From positions 1,550,001-1,614,000 of the forward strand of contig JALJCQ010000007.1 in NCBI GenBank assembly GCA_023091665.1: 64,000 bases of DNA, read 5' to 3'. Below are positions 39,628 to 51,727 of the stretch, in pieces. The DNA comes from Pythium myriotylum (lineage: Eukaryota > Oomycota > Peronosporomycetes > Pythiales > Pythiaceae). The position numbers and the translations under genes are program-made. Within the stretch, counting starts at the first letter, position 1. Each line of letters begins with the position of its first letter. Below the pieces are notes generated by a model. It had not been told where the DNA came from, ran no database searches, and worked only from the letters and a program-made list of their open reading frames with translations.

Positions 39628-42089
39628 CTCCCCCTCGACTCGACTGCGTCTTGAACACCAAGCTTGGTGCGGAGCACGTCGAACTGGACAGTGGGGATCG
39701 GCTTGGTCATGATGTCGGCAAGCATGTCTTGGGTCGGGCAATACTGCAGACACACTTGGCCGTCCTCGACCTTCTCACGAACGAAGTGGTAGCGAATGTC
39801 GATGTGCTTGGTGCGCTTGTGGAACTCGGGGTTCTTGGCCAACGCGATCGCACCTTGGTTGTCTTCGTACACCGTGAGCGCTTGGTCGCTTGCAACTTCG
39901 CCGAGTTCGCACAGGAACGCCTTGAGCCACACGGCTTCTTGGATCGCTTCCGATAGAGCCATGTACTCTGCTTCGGTCGAGGAGAGGGCGACAGTTCGCT
40001 GCTTCTTGCTGCGCCAGCTGATGCATCCGCCGTTGAGCATGAACACGTAGCCGCTGGTGCTTCGACGTGACTCGATGTCGCCAGCCCAGTCGGCGTCGGA
40101 GTAGCCGACCAGTCTTCCGTCGTTCGATGCCGAGAACTGCAGGCCGTAGGTCGGAGTCGCTTGCAGATACCGGAGCACACGCTTGAGAGCTTGCCAGTGT
40201 GTTGGACACGGGTCCGCGGCGAACTGGCTGAGTGTGCCGACTGCCGCTGCGAGGTCTGGTCGAGTGCCGACCATGAGGTACATGAGTGCGCCGACTGCAC
40301 TTCGGTACGGCACGTTCTTCATGGTGTCTTCGTGCTTGCAACCACCTTCACACATGGCCTTGGTCAGCTTGAGTCCGGGGTCTTGAGGGGTCCTCACTGG
40401 TTTGCAGTCTTGCATGCCGAACTTGGTCAGGATCGACTGCAGGAACTTGGTCTGCCGCATGGTCACGTCGCCGGACTTGGGATCTTGATCAACTTCCATG
40501 CCGAGGCAGTACTTGAGTTCGCCGAGGTCGGACATCTCGAAGCGTTCGCTGAGTGCACGCTTGGTCGCCGTGAGCAACTCGAGGCTGTTGCAGGCGAGGA
40601 TGAGGTCGTCGACGTAGATCACCACGAAGATCATCGCTGAGCCGCTCCGCTTGACGTACACGCAGTGGTCCATCTCGCACTTGGTGAAGCCGACCTTGCG
40701 CATGAAGGCGTCGATGGTCTGGTTCCACATGCGGGGCGACTGCTTGAGACCGTAGAGCGAGCGCTTGAGCTTGCACACGTAGTCCGGGTGGCGCTGGTCG
40801 ACGAAGCCTTCGGGCTGCTTCATGTAGATTTCTTCGTCGAGGTTGCCGTTCAGGAACGCCGTCTTGACATCCATCTGATGGATCATGAGCTTGTGTCGAG
40901 CGGCGATGCTGAGGATGGTGCGGATCGACGTGAACTTGGCGACGGGTGCGAACGTCTCTTCGAAGTCGATGCCGTACTTCTGCAGGAACCCCTTGGCAAC
41001 GAGTCGAGCCTTGTACCGCTCGACGAGTCCTTCGGCGGTTTCCTTGACCTTGAACACCCACTTGCTGGTGATGGCCTTGCGTCCGGCTGGCAAAGGGACT
41101 AGGTCCCATGTCTCGTTCTTCTTGAGCGACTCGAGCTCGGAGTCGCAGGCTTCCTTCCAGTTGCTGGCGTCGTCGGATTCCATCGCCGACTTGAACGATG
41201 TCGGCAACTCTCCCCCTGAATTCACGACGAGAGCAAACTCTTCGTAATCTTGGTCTTCTCCCCCTTGTTCTTGCACGTCTTCGCCTTCTTCGTCTTCATC
41301 TTCTACGCCTTCCTCTTCGATCGACGTGAGCAGTGCAGACAGATCTTCGAGCGATGTCCTTGGACCTTGCGTGGGTGGTGGAGTCGCACCACTTGTGCGT
41401 CCAACACGTCCGTAGCGCTTCTCAACTGGCGGTTCAGCCAGGTTCTCGAGCGAGTGCGTGCGAGAGTGGCGCTTGGACCCTGGTGCGTAGTCGACATTCG
41501 GCTGCTGGGCCGATGCTGGTGCTGCTGGACGCTGCGACCGCTGGCCCTGTTGCCACTCCGGTCGCTCGTAGCTGCGCTGACTTGGTGCTGGTGAGGCTGG
41601 CTGCTCACCCATGTCTTCATCATCTTGGTTGTCGGTTGCTTCATCTTGATCTTGATCATCATCCTCGTCGCGGAACTCGACGGACTTGCTCCAGGGTTCT
41701 TCGCGCTTGCCATCGTCGAACGTGTCTTCCATGAACTGCGCGTCTCGACTGATGACGATCCGACCGGTTGCGATTTCTTCGAACCGATACGCCTTCTCGT
41801 GGTCCGAGTAGCCGAGGAACCGACACAAGATGGCTCGGGCGTCGAACTTCGACCGCTTCTCCTTGGGCACGTGGACGTACGCATGGCAGCCGAACACCTT
41901 GAAGTTGGCGAGCAAGGGCTTCTTCCCGTACCATTCTTCGTACGGCGACTTGTACAAGTCTTGAGCGCGGGTCGGAAGTCGGTTGCGAACTTCGACTGCA
42001 GTCATGACGGCTTCGCCCCAGTACTCGTCGGACAAGTTGGCATGGTGGAGCTTGCAACGACCACACTCACCGATGGTTCGGTTCATGCG
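39582..42089 (-). pseudogene. Cop10: 3' part of pol (integrase end to RNase H)
   Basis: Starts at the CGCAT target inside the integrase (ERMNRT), so the catalytic Glu region is cut, and runs in one open frame through the linker, RT (YVDD) and RNase H to a stop in LTR21. The frame is open upstream into LTR22, but the protein lacks gag, protease and most of integrase. VCLQYCPTQ in RNase H marks the VCLQ subtype shared with Cop9, Cop11 and Cop14. Linker variant [11 protein letters not shown] as in Cop9. PPT at 39628-39637. Confidence 0.9.
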
Positions 42090-42448
42090 TGTTGAAAGGT
42101 CGCTTGGTTGGTGGGATGCAAAATGCAAAGTGAATTGATCGGGACTTAGTTCGCTACTGCTACCTCTAAGCCGTCTGTGTGTGTCCTACGCTACCATAAT
42201 CAAATGTATGTCCTACCTATCGTAAACATATGCAAACATAAACTGACTTCGTGGATACTTCAACGAAGTCGATGGGTGGCACTGGATTCAAACCAGAACC
42301 AGACGGAGAATCTTCCACATGTCGAATCTTCCACATGTCGAATCTTCCACGGAGAATCTTCTGCAGGAGGTTCTTCTACAGCCGAGCTTCAACTGCCGAG
42401 CTTCAACTGGAATGATGACGCTGGGTTCGAGGCGCATCATCTTCAACA
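42090..42448 (-). repeat. LTR22 (3' LTR of Cop11)
   Basis: 359 bp. Begins TGTTGAAAGG on the plus strand where the other minus-strand copies have TGTTGGAAGG, so its 3' terminal repeat is mutated. Left flank ATGCG. Confidence 0.94.
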
Positions 42449-45400
42449 CTCCCCCTCGACTCGACTGCGTCTTGAACACCAAGCTTGGTGCGGAGCACGT
42501 CGAACTGGACAGTGGGGATCGGCTTGGTCATGATGTCGGCAAGCATGTCTTGGGTCGGGCAATACTGCAGACACACTTGGCCGTCCTCGACCTTCTCACG
42601 AACGAAGTGGTAGCGAATGTCGATGTGCTTGGTGCGCTTGTGGAACTCGGGGTTCTTGGCCAACGCGATCGCACCTTGGTTGTCTTCGTACACCGTGAGC
42701 GCTTGGTCGCTTGCAACTTCGCCGAGTTCGCACAGGAACGCCTTGAGCCACACGGCTTCTTGGATCGCTTCCGATAGAGCCATGTACTCTGCTTCGGTCG
42801 AGGAGAGGGCGACAGTTCGCTGCTTCTTGCTGCGCCAGCTGATGCATCCGCCGTTGAGCATGAACACGTAGCCGCTGGTGCTTCGACGTGACTCGATGTC
42901 GCCAGCCCAGTCGGCGTCGGAGTAGCCGACCAGTCTTCCGTCGTTCGATGCCGAGAACTGCAGGCCGTAGGTCGGAGTCGCTTGCAGATACCGGAGCACA
43001 CGCTTGAGAGCTTGCCAGTGTGTTGGACACGGGTCCGCGGCGAACTGGCTGAGTGTGCCGACTGCCGCTGCGAGGTCTGGTCGAGTGCCGACCATGAGGT
43101 ACATGAGTGCGCCGACTGCACTTCGGTACGGCACGTTCTTCATGGTGTCTTCGTGCTTGCAACCACCTTCACACATGGCCTTGGTCAGCTTGAGTCCGGG
43201 GTCTTGAGGGGTCCTCACTGGTTTGCAGTCTTGCATGCCGAACTTGGTCAGGATCGACTGCAGGAACTTGGTCTGCCGCATGGTCACGTCGCCGGACTTG
43301 GGATCTTGATCAACTTCCATGCCGAGGCAGTACTTGAGTTCGCCGAGGTCGGACATCTCGAAGCGTTCGCTGAGTGCACGCTTGGTCGCCGTGAGCAACT
43401 CGAGGCTGTTGCAGGCGAGGATGAGGTCGTCGACGTAGATCACCACGAAGATCATCGCTGAGCCGCTCCGCTTGACGTACACGCAGTGGTCCATCTCGCA
43501 CTTGGTGAAGCCGACCTTGCGCATGAAGGCGTCGATGGTCTGGTTCCACATGCGGGGCGACTGCTTGAGACCGTAGAGCGAGCGCTTGAGCTTGCACACG
43601 TAGTCCGGGTGGCGCTGGTCGACGAAGCCTTCGGGCTGCTTCATGTAGATTTCTTCGTCGAGGTTGCCGTTCAGGAACGCCGTCTTGACATCCATCTGAT
43701 GGATCATGAGCTTGTGTCGAGCGGCGATGCTGAGGATGGTGCGGATCGACGTGAACTTGGCGACGGGTGCGAACGTCTCTTCGAAGTCGATGCCGTACTT
43801 CTGCAGGAACCCCTTGGCAACGAGTCGAGCCTTGTACCGCTCGACGAGTCCTTCGGCGGTTTCCTTGACCTTGAACACCCACTTGCTGGTGATGGCCTTG
43901 CGTCCGGCTGGCAAAGGGACTAGGTCCCATGTCTCGTTCTTCTTGAGCGACTCGAGCTCGGAGTCGCAGGCTTCCTTCCAGTTGCTGGCGTCGTCGGATT
44001 CCATCGCCGACTTGAACGATGTCGGCAACTCTCCCCCTGAATTCACGACGAGAGCAAACTCTTCGTGGTCTTGGTCTTCTCCCCCTTGTTCTTGCACGTC
44101 TTCGCCTTCTTCGTCTTCATCTTCTACGCCTTCCTCTTCGATCGACGTGAGCAGTGCAGACAGATCTTCGAGCGATGTCCTTGAACCTTGCGTGGGTGGT
44201 GGAGTCGCATCACTTGTGCGTCCAACCCGTCCGTAGCGCTTCTCAACTGGCGGTTCAGCCAGGTTCTCGAGCGAGTGCGTGCGAGAGTGGCGCTTGGACC
44301 CTGGTGCGTAGTCGACATTCGGCTGCTGGGCCGATGCTGGTGCTGCTGGACGCTGCGACCGCTGGCCCTGTTGCCACTCCGGTCGCTCGTAGCTGCGCTG
44401 ACTTGGTGCTGGTGAGGCTGGCTGCTCACCCATGTCTTCATCATCTTGGTTGTCGGTTGCTTCATCTTGATCTTCATCATCTTCATCGCCGCGGAACTCG
44501 ACGGACTTGCTCCAGGGTTCTTCGCGCTTGCCATCGTCGAATGTGTCTTCCATGAACTGCGCGTCTCGACTGATGACGATCCGGCCGGTTGCGATTTCTT
44601 CAAACCGATACGCCTTCTCGTGGTCCGAGTAGCCGAGGAACCGACACAAGATGGCTCGGGCGTCGAACTTCGACCGCTTCTCCTTGGGCACGTGGACGTA
44701 CGCATGGCAGCCGAACACCTTGAAGTTGGCGAGCAAGGGCTTCTTCCCGTACCATTCTTCGTACGGCGACTTGTACAAGTCTTGAGCGCGGGTCGGAAGT
44801 CGGTTGCGAACTTCGACTGCAGTCATGACGGCTTCGCCCCAGTACTCGTCGGACAAGTTGGCATGGTGGAGCTTGCAACGACCACACTCACCGATGGTTC
44901 GGTTCATGCGCTCCGCCACACCGTTCAACTGAGGCGTGTATGGCGGCGTGACGTCGTGCTCGATGCCACGCTTGCGGCAGAACTTGGCAAGCTTGGCCGA
45001 CTGGTACTCGCCGCCGCCGTCGGTTCGAAGCACCTTGACTCGACGACCGGTTTGGTTCTCGGCCCAGTTGACGAACTCGACGAACTTGTCGTAGACTTCG
45101 TCCTTGGACCGCATCAGGTACAACTTGCACAGTCGAGACTTGTCGTCGGTGAACGTGGCAAAGTACTTCATGCCACCGAAAGTCGGAGTCTTCATGGGGC
45201 CGGCCACATCGCTGTACACGACGTCAAGCAGATTCGCAGACCGCTTGGTCGTGCCCGACTGGAACTTGACGCGAGTCAGCTTGCCGAGTGCACAGCCTTC
45301 ACAGACCTCCCACTCCTGCACAGACCCAATGTCGAGTCCGTCGGCGAGGTCCTTCTTGACGATGGCTTCGAGTCCGCTGAAGCCGATGTGACCGAGTCGG

Positions 45401-46764
45401 AGGTGCCACAGGTACGACTTGGACATGGCGCGACCTCGTCTTGCACTGGCGGCGTGGGCTGCTTCAGTCGACACTGGAGACATGTTGAGCTTGAACAGAC
45501 CCTTGCCGATGCGAGTGCCGATGGTCCGCTTGGCGCCCTTCAGCATGACAAAGCAACCGTCCTTGTCGAACGTCACGGGAGCAACGTCCTCCGTGAATCT
45601 TCCGACCGAGAACAGGTTGCGGCTGAGCTTGGGGATATGCCACACGTTGGTGAGCAAACCCTTCTTGACACCGCTTGGAGTCTTCATCGACATGAGAATG
45701 TCTCCCACGCCAACTGCTTGGACCGTGCCATCATCGGCCAGATGCACGTCGACTGGGTCGATCTTCTTGTAGTTCATCATGAACTGCTTGGTTCGCGACA
45801 TGTGCTGAGTCGCACCCGAGTCGACCAACCACGCCGTGGATTGACTCGACTTGCCTTGGGTCTTCCCGACCGAGAACAGGTACTCGCCGGGGTCTTCATC
45901 TCGCGCAAGGTTGGCTCGCTGGAACCGTTGCCGAGGGTTGCCGTTTCCGTTTCCGTTGCCGCCGGAGTTGCCGTTGCCGTTGCCGTTGTCCTTGACACGC
46001 GAGTGGCACTCCGCGGCCCAATGACCGATCTTGCCGCAGTAGTTGCACGTGCCAGTCTTCTTGACTGCACGGCCCTTGGGCTTCGCGTCACTTGTCATGA
46101 ACGCTTGGCCAAGCGTGGCTCCGTCGCCACCTTGCTCCTTGCGCTTCATGTCTTCATGGAGCAGCCGAGACGTCACGAGTTCCCACGTGAGCGCGTCGAC
46201 ACGCGACTCCAACGCCGTGATGAGGAACTGGTACGACTCGCTGAGACTGCCGAGAAGCGTGATCACCAAGTCGTCTTCGCTGACCGGAGCGCCGACTGCG
46301 TCGAGTTGCTCCGCCAGGGTCTTGAGCTTGTTGATGTGCGTGAGCACATCGTCACCTTCTTCCATCATGGTCGTGAAGAAACGACGACGAAGAAAGAGCT
46401 TGTTGGCAAGGCTCTTCTTCTCGAAGTGTTCTTCCAGTCTTGACCATGCATCTTGCGCACCACTCGCCGACCGAACCAGCGGGAGCTGCGAGTCTTCCAT
46501 CGCGAGACAGATCATCGCGAGCGCCTTGCGAGACTTCTTCTTGAAGAGGGCTCGGTCCGCGTCGGTCTGGCACTGCTCGAGTTTGACCTCTCCACAGACA
46601 ACTTCCCAGACGTCGCGTTCTTCGAGCACCATCTGCATCTTGAACTTCCATGTGTGGAAGTTGGTTCCGTCGAACTTGTTGATGCGGGCTGGGGTGGTCG
46701 AATCCATGGCGAAGGCTGGGGAGGCGAAGTCGGTGGAGGCAGAGTCGGCTGGGCTTGGGCTCAT
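42403..46764 (-). CDS. Cop11 Gag-Pol polyprotein (intact, 1453 aa)
   Basis: Complete set of copia domains with all catalytic motifs. It is two residues shorter than Cop7 because the Asn-Gly tract has one fewer Asn-Gly pair. Particular changes: RGDEDDEDQ and DQDHEEF in the acidic linker, [15 protein letters not shown], and VCLQYC in RNase H. The stop lies in LTR22. Confidence 0.93.
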   Translation of the reverse strand: MSPSPADSASTDFASPAFAMDSTTPARINKFDGTNFHTWKFKMQMVLEERDVWEVVCGEVKLEQCQTDADRALFKKKSRKALAMICLAMEDSQLPLVRSASGAQDAWSRLEEHFEKKSLANKLFLRRRFFTTMMEEGDDVLTHINKLKTLAEQLDAVGAPVSEDDLVITLLGSLSESYQFLITALESRVDALTWELVTSRLLHEDMKRKEQGGDGATLGQAFMTSDAKPKGRAVKKTGTCNYCGKIGHWAAECHSRVKDNGNGNGNSGGNGNGNGNPRQRFQRANLARDEDPGEYLFSVGKTQGKSSQSTAWLVDSGATQHMSRTKQFMMNYKKIDPVDVHLADDGTVQAVGVGDILMSMKTPSGVKKGLLTNVWHIPKLSRNLFSVGRFTEDVAPVTFDKDGCFVMLKGAKRTIGTRIGKGLFKLNMSPVSTEAAHAASARRGRAMSKSYLWHLRLGHIGFSGLEAIVKKDLADGLDIGSVQEWEVCEGCALGKLTRVKFQSGTTKRSANLLDVVYSDVAGPMKTPTFGGMKYFATFTDDKSRLCKLYLMRSKDEVYDKFVEFVNWAENQTGRRVKVLRTDGGGEYQSAKLAKFCRKRGIEHDVTPPYTPQLNGVAERMNRTIGECGRCKLHHANLSDEYWGEAVMTAVEVRNRLPTRAQDLYKSPYEEWYGKKPLLANFKVFGCHAYVHVPKEKRSKFDARAILCRFLGYSDHEKAYRFEEIATGRIVISRDAQFMEDTFDDGKREEPWSKSVEFRGDEDDEDQDEATDNQDDEDMGEQPASPAPSQRSYERPEWQQGQRSQRPAAPASAQQPNVDYAPGSKRHSRTHSLENLAEPPVEKRYGRVGRTSDATPPPTQGSRTSLEDLSALLTSIEEEGVEDEDEEGEDVQEQGGEDQDHEEFALVVNSGGELPTSFKSAMESDDASNWKEACDSELESLKKNETWDLVPLPAGRKAITSKWVFKVKETAEGLVERYKARLVAKGFLQKYGIDFEETFAPVAKFTSIRTILSIAARHKLMIHQMDVKTAFLNGNLDEEIYMKQPEGFVDQRHPDYVCKLKRSLYGLKQSPRMWNQTIDAFMRKVGFTKCEMDHCVYVKRSGSAMIFVVIYVDDLILACNSLELLTATKRALSERFEMSDLGELKYCLGMEVDQDPKSGDVTMRQTKFLQSILTKFGMQDCKPVRTPQDPGLKLTKAMCEGGCKHEDTMKNVPYRSAVGALMYLMVGTRPDLAAAVGTLSQFAADPCPTHWQALKRVLRYLQATPTYGLQFSASNDGRLVGYSDADWAGDIESRRSTSGYVFMLNGGCISWRSKKQRTVALSSTEAEYMALSEAIQEAVWLKAFLCELGEVASDQALTVYEDNQGAIALAKNPEFHKRTKHIDIRYHFVREKVEDGQVCLQYCPTQDMLADIMTKPIPTVQFDVLRTKLGVQDAVESRGSVEDDAPRTQRHHSS
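42449..42458 (-). other. Polypurine tract of Cop11
   Basis: CGAGGGGGAG on the element strand, abutting LTR22. Confidence 0.85.
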
Positions 46765-46768
46765 AACC
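46756..46768 (-). other. Primer-binding site of Cop11
   Basis: GGTTATGAGCCCA on the element strand, abutting LTR23. Confidence 0.75.
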
Positions 46769-47127
46769 TGTTGGAAGGTCGCTTGGTTGGTGGGATGCAA
46801 AATGCAAAGTGAATTGATCGGGACTTAGTTCGCTACTGCTACCTCTAAGCCGTCTGTGTGTGTCCTACGCTACCATAATCAAATGTATGTCCTACCTATC
46901 GTAAACATATGCAAACATAAACTGACTTCGTGGATACTTCAACGAAGTCGATGGGTGGCACTGGATTCAAACCAGAACCAGACGGAGAATCTTCCACATG
47001 TCGAATCTTCCACATGTCGAATCTTCCACGGAGAATCTTCTGCAGGAGGTTCTTCTACAGCCGAGCTTCAACTGCCGAGCTTCAACTGGAATGATGACGC
47101 TGGGTTCGAGGCGCATCATCTTCAACA
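46769..47127 (-). repeat. LTR23 (5' LTR of Cop11)
   Basis: 359 bp, AACCTCC haplotype. Right flank TTGAG. Confidence 0.94.
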
Positions 47128-49110
47128 TTGAGCGCGGGTCGGAAGTCGGTTGCGAACTTCGACTGCAGTCATGACGGCTTCGCCCCAGTACTCGTCGGAC
47201 AAGTTGGCATGGTGGAGCTTGCAACGACCACACTCACCGATGGTTCGGTTCATGCGCTCCGCCACACCGTTCAACTGAGGCGTGTATGGCGGCGTGACGT
47301 CGTGCTCGATGCCACGCTTGCGGCAGAACTTGGCAAGCTTGGCCGACTGGTACTCGCCGCCGCCGTCGGTTCGAAGCACCTTGACTCGACGACCGGTTTG
47401 GTTCTCGGCCCAGTTGACGAACTCGACGAACTTGTCGTAGACTTCGTCCTTGGACCGCATCAGGTACAACTTGCACAGTCGAGACTTGTCGTCGGTGAAC
47501 GTGGCAAAGTACTTCATGCCACCGAAAGTCGGAGTCTTCATGGGGCCGGCCACATCGCTGTACACGACGTCAAGCAGATTCGCAGACCGCTTGGTCGTGC
47601 CCGACTGGAACTTGACGCGAGTCAGCTTGCCGAGTGCACAGCCTTCACAGACCTCCCACTCCTGCACAGACCCAATGTCGAGTCCGTCGGCGAGGTCCTT
47701 CTTGACGATGGCTTCGAGTCCGCTGAAGCCGATGTGACCGAGTCGGAGGTGCCACAGGTACGACTTGGACATGGCGCGACCTCGTCTTGCACTGGCGGCG
47801 TGGGCTGCTTCAGTCGACACTGGAGACATGTTGAGCTTGAACAGACCCTTGCCGATGCGAGTGCCGATGGTCCGCTTGGCGCCCTTCAGCATGACAAAGC
47901 AACCGTCCTTGTCGAACGTCACGGGAGCAACGTCCTCCGTGAATCTTCCGACCGAGAACAGGTTGCGGCTGAGCTTGGGGATATGCCACACGTTGGTGAG
48001 CAAACCCTTCTTGACACCGCTTGGAGTCTTCATCGACATGAGAATGTCTCCCACGCCAACTGCTTGGACCGTGCCATCATCGGCCAGATGCACGTCGACT
48101 GGGTCGATCTTCTTGTAGTTCATCATGAACTGCTTGGTTCGCGACATGTGCTGAGTCGCACCCGAGTCGACCAACCACGCCGTGGATTGACTCGACTTGC
48201 CTTGGGTCTTCCCGACCGAGAACAGGTACTCGCCGGGGTCTTCATCTCGCGCAAGGTTGGCTCGCTGGAACCGTTGCCGAGGGTTGCCGTTTCCGTTTCC
48301 GTTGCCGCCGGAGTTGCCGTTGCCGTTGCCGTTGTCCTTGACACGCGAGTGGCACTCCGCGGCCCAATGACCGATCTTGCCGCAGTAGTTGCACGTGCCA
48401 GTCTTCTTGACTGCACGGCCCTTGGGCTTCGCGTCACTTGTCATGAACGCTTGGCCAAGCGTGGCTCCGTCGCCACCTTGCTCCTTGCGCTTCATGTCTT
48501 CGTGGAGCAGCCGAGACGTCACGAGTTCCCACGTGAGCGCGTCGACACGCGACTCCAACGCCGTGATGAGGAACTGGTACGACTCGCTGAGACTGCCGAG
48601 AAGCGTGATCACCAAGTCGTCTTCGCTGACCGGAGCGCCGACTGCGTCGAGTTGCTCCGCCAGGGTCTTGAGCTTGTTGATGTGCGTGAGCACATCGTCA
48701 CCTTCTTCCATCATGGTCGTGAAGAAACGACGACGAAGAAAGAGCTTGTTGGCAAGGCTCTTCTTCTCGAAGTGTTCTTCCAGTCTTGACCATGCATCTT
48801 GCGCACCACTCGCCGACCGAACCAGCGGGAGCTGCGAGTCTTCCATCGCGAGACAGATCATCGCGAGCGCCTTGCGAGACTTCTTCTTGAAGAGGGCTCG
48901 GTCCGCGTCGGTCTGGCACTGCTCGAGTTTGACCTCTCCACAGACAACTTCCCAGACGTCGCGTTCTTCGAGCACCATCTGCATCTTGAACTTCCATGTG
49001 TGGAAGTTGGTTCCGTCGAACTTGTTGATGCGGGCTGGGGTGGTCGAATCCATGGCGAAGGCTGGGGAGGCGAAGTCGGTGGAGGCAGAGTCGGCTGGGC
49101 TTGGGCTCAT
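47128..49110 (-). pseudogene. Cop12: gag-protease-integrase fragment ending at TTGAG
   Basis: 661 native codons from the PBS ATG: gag, knuckle, protease, pre-integrase and the complete DD35E core. The frame leaves the element at NRLPTRAQ, where LTR23 takes over. No RT or RNase H. PBS at 49102-49114. The Asn-Gly tract has the short Cop11-type pattern. Confidence 0.9.
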
Positions 49111-49114
49111 AACC

Positions 49115-49473
49115 TGTTGGAAGGTCGCTTGGTTGGTGGGATGCAAAATGCAAAGTGAATTGATCGGGACTTAGTTCGCTGCTGCTACCTCTAAGCCGTC
49201 TGTGTGTGTCCTACGCTACCATAATCAAATGTATGTCCTACCTATCGTAAACATATGCAAACATGAAGTGACTTCGTGGATACTTCAACGAAGTCGATGG
49301 GTGGCACTGGATTCAAACCAGAACCAGACGGAGAATCTTCCACATGTCGAATCTTCCACATGTCGAATCTTCCACGGAGAATCTTCTGCAGGAGGTTCTT
49401 CTACAGCCGAGCTTCAACTGCCGAGCTTCAACTGGAATGATGACGCTGGGTTCGAGGCGCATCATCTTCAACA
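49115..49473 (-). repeat. LTR24
   Basis: 359 bp, AACCTCC haplotype but with the CATGAAGTGACTTCG variant otherwise seen only in LTR16, which has the other haplotype. This mosaic suggests gene conversion. Right flank TTGAG. Confidence 0.94.
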
Positions 49474-51368
49474 TTGAGCGCGGGTCGGAAGTCGGTTGCG
49501 AACTTCGACTGCAGTCATGACGGCTTCGCCCCAGTACTCGTCGGACAAGTTGGCATGGTGGAGCTTGCAACGACCACACTCACCGATGGTTCGGTTCATG
49601 CGCTCCGCCACACCGTTCAACTGAGGCGTGTATGGCGGCGTGACGTCGTGCTCGATGCCACGCTTGCGGCAGAACTTGGCAAGCTTGGCCGACTGGTACT
49701 CGCCGCCGCCGTCGGTTCGAAGCACCTTGACTCGACGACCGGTTTGGTTCTCGGCCCAGTTGACGAACTCGACGAACTTGTCGTAGACTTCGTCCTTGGA
49801 CCGCATCAGGTACAACTTGCACAGTCGAGACTTGTCGTCGGTGAACGTGGCAAAGTACTTCATGCCACCGAAAGTCGGAGTCTTCATGGGGCCGGCCACA
49901 TCGCTGTACACGACGTCAAGCAGATTCGCAGACCGCTTGGTCGTGCCCGACTGGAACTTGACGCGAGTCAGCTTGCCGAGTGCACAGCCTTCACAGACCT
50001 CCCACTCCTGCACAGACCCAATGTCGAGTCCGTCGGCGAGGTCCTTCTTGACGATGGCTTCGAGTCCGCTGAAGCCGATGTGACCGAGTCGGAGGTGCCA
50101 CAGGTACGACTTGGACATGGCGCGACCTCGTCTTGCACTGGCGGCGTGGGCTGCTTCAGTCGACACTGGAGACATGTTGAGCTTGAACAGACCCTTGCCG
50201 ATGCGAGTGCCGATGGTCCGCTTGGCGCCCTTCAGCATGACAAAGCAACCGTCCTTGTCGAACGTCACGGGAGCAACGTCCTCCGTGAATCTTCCGACCG
50301 AGAACAGGTTGCGGCTGAGCTTGGGGATATGCCACACGTTGGTGAGCAAACCCTTCTTGACACCGCTTGGAGTCTTCATCGACATGAGAATGTCTCCCAC
50401 GCCAACTGCTTGGACCGTGCCATCATCGGCCAGATGCACGTCGACTGGGTCGATCTTCTTGTAGTTCATCATGAACTGCTTGGTTCGCGACATGTGCTGA
50501 GTCGCACCCGAGTCGACCAACCACGCCGTGGATTGACTCGACTTGCCTTGGGTCTTCCCGACCGAGAACAGGTACTCGCCGGGGTCTTCATCTCGCGCAA
50601 GGTTGGCTCGCTGGAACCGTTGCCGAGGGTTGCCGTTTCCGTTGCCGTTGCCGTTGCCGTTGCCGCCGGAGTTGCCGTTGCCGTTGCCGTTGTCCTTGAC
50701 ACGCGAGTGGCACTCCGCGGCCCAATGACCGATCTTGCCGCAGTAGTTGCACGTGCCAGTCTTCTTGACTGCACGGCCCTTGGGCTTCGCGTCACTTGTC
50801 ATGAACGCTTGGCCAAGCGTGGCTCCGTCGCCACCTTGCTCCTTGCGCTTCATGTCTTCGTGGAGCAGCCGAGACGTCACGAGTTCCCACGTGAGCGCGT
50901 CGACACGCGACTCCAACGCCGTGATGAGGAACTGGTACGACTCGCTGAGACTGCCGAGAAGCGTGATCACCAAGTCGTCTTCGCTGACCGGAGCGCCGAC
51001 TGCGTCGAGTTGCTCCGCCAGGGTCTTGAGCTTGTTGATGTGCGTGAGCACATCGTCACCTTCTTCCATCATGGTCGTGAAGAAACGACGACGAAGAAAG
51101 AGCTTGTTGGCAAGGCTCTTCTTCTCGAAGTGTTCTTCCAGTCTTGACCATGCATCTTGCGCACCACTCGCCGACCGAACCAGCGGGAGCTGCGAGTCTT
51201 CCATCGCGAGACAGATCATCGCGAGCGCCTTGCGAGACTTCTTCTTGAAGAGGGCTCGGTCCGCGTCGGTCTGGCACTGCTCGAGTTTGACCTCTCCACA
51301 GACAACTTCCCAGACGTCGCGTTCTTCGAGCACCATCTGCATCTTGAACTTCCATGTGTGGAAGTTGG
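49474..51368 (-). pseudogene. Cop13: fragment lacking both ends (gag residue about 35 to integrase)
   Basis: Element-strand start is CCAAC (complement GTTGG, 51364-51368) inside gag at TNFHTWK; the end is the same TTGAG point as Cop12. The frame is open throughout: most of gag, knuckle, protease, pre-integrase and integrase core. The Asn-Gly tract is the long form, two pairs longer than in Cop12, so it is not a simple copy of it. Confidence 0.9.
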
Positions 51369-51727
51369 TGTTGGAAGGTCGCTTGGTTGGTGGGATGCAA
51401 AATGCAAAGTGAATTGATCGGGACTTAGTTCGCTGCTGCTACCTCTAAGCCGTCTGTGTGTGTCCTACGCTACCATAATCAAATGTATGTCCTACCTATC
51501 GTAAACATATGCAAACATAAACTGACTTCGTGGATACTTCAACGAAGTCGATGGGTGGCACTGGATTCAAACCAGAACCAGACGGAGAATCTTCCACATG
51601 TCGAATCTTCCACATGTCGAATCTTCCACGGAGAATCTTCTGCAGGAGAATCTTCTACAGCCGAGCTTCAACTGCCGAGCTTCAACTGGAATGATGACGC
51701 TGGGTTCGAGGCGCATCATCTTCAACA
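51369..51727 (-). repeat. LTR25 (3' LTR of Cop14)
   Basis: 359 bp, ATTCTCC haplotype, unlike the other five LTRs of the chain. Left flank GTTGG. Confidence 0.94.

Larger units (their letters stand above)
42090..47127 (-). mobile_element. Cop11: full-length copia element in the chain
   Basis: 5038 bp from LTR23 (5') to LTR22 (3'), both AACCTCC haplotype. Outer plus-strand flanks are ATGCG (left) and TTGAG (right), with no TSD. Confidence 0.92.
46769..51368 (-). repeat. Two tandem [LTR + 5' gag-integrase] units
   Basis: LTR23 plus 47128-49114 (2346 bp) is repeated as LTR24 plus 49474-51368 (2254 bp, cut short in gag by LTR25). Both internal parts begin at exactly TTGAG, in the integrase after the catalytic core. 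This mirrors the logic of the 527-bp array at 3430-6411. Confidence 0.88.
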
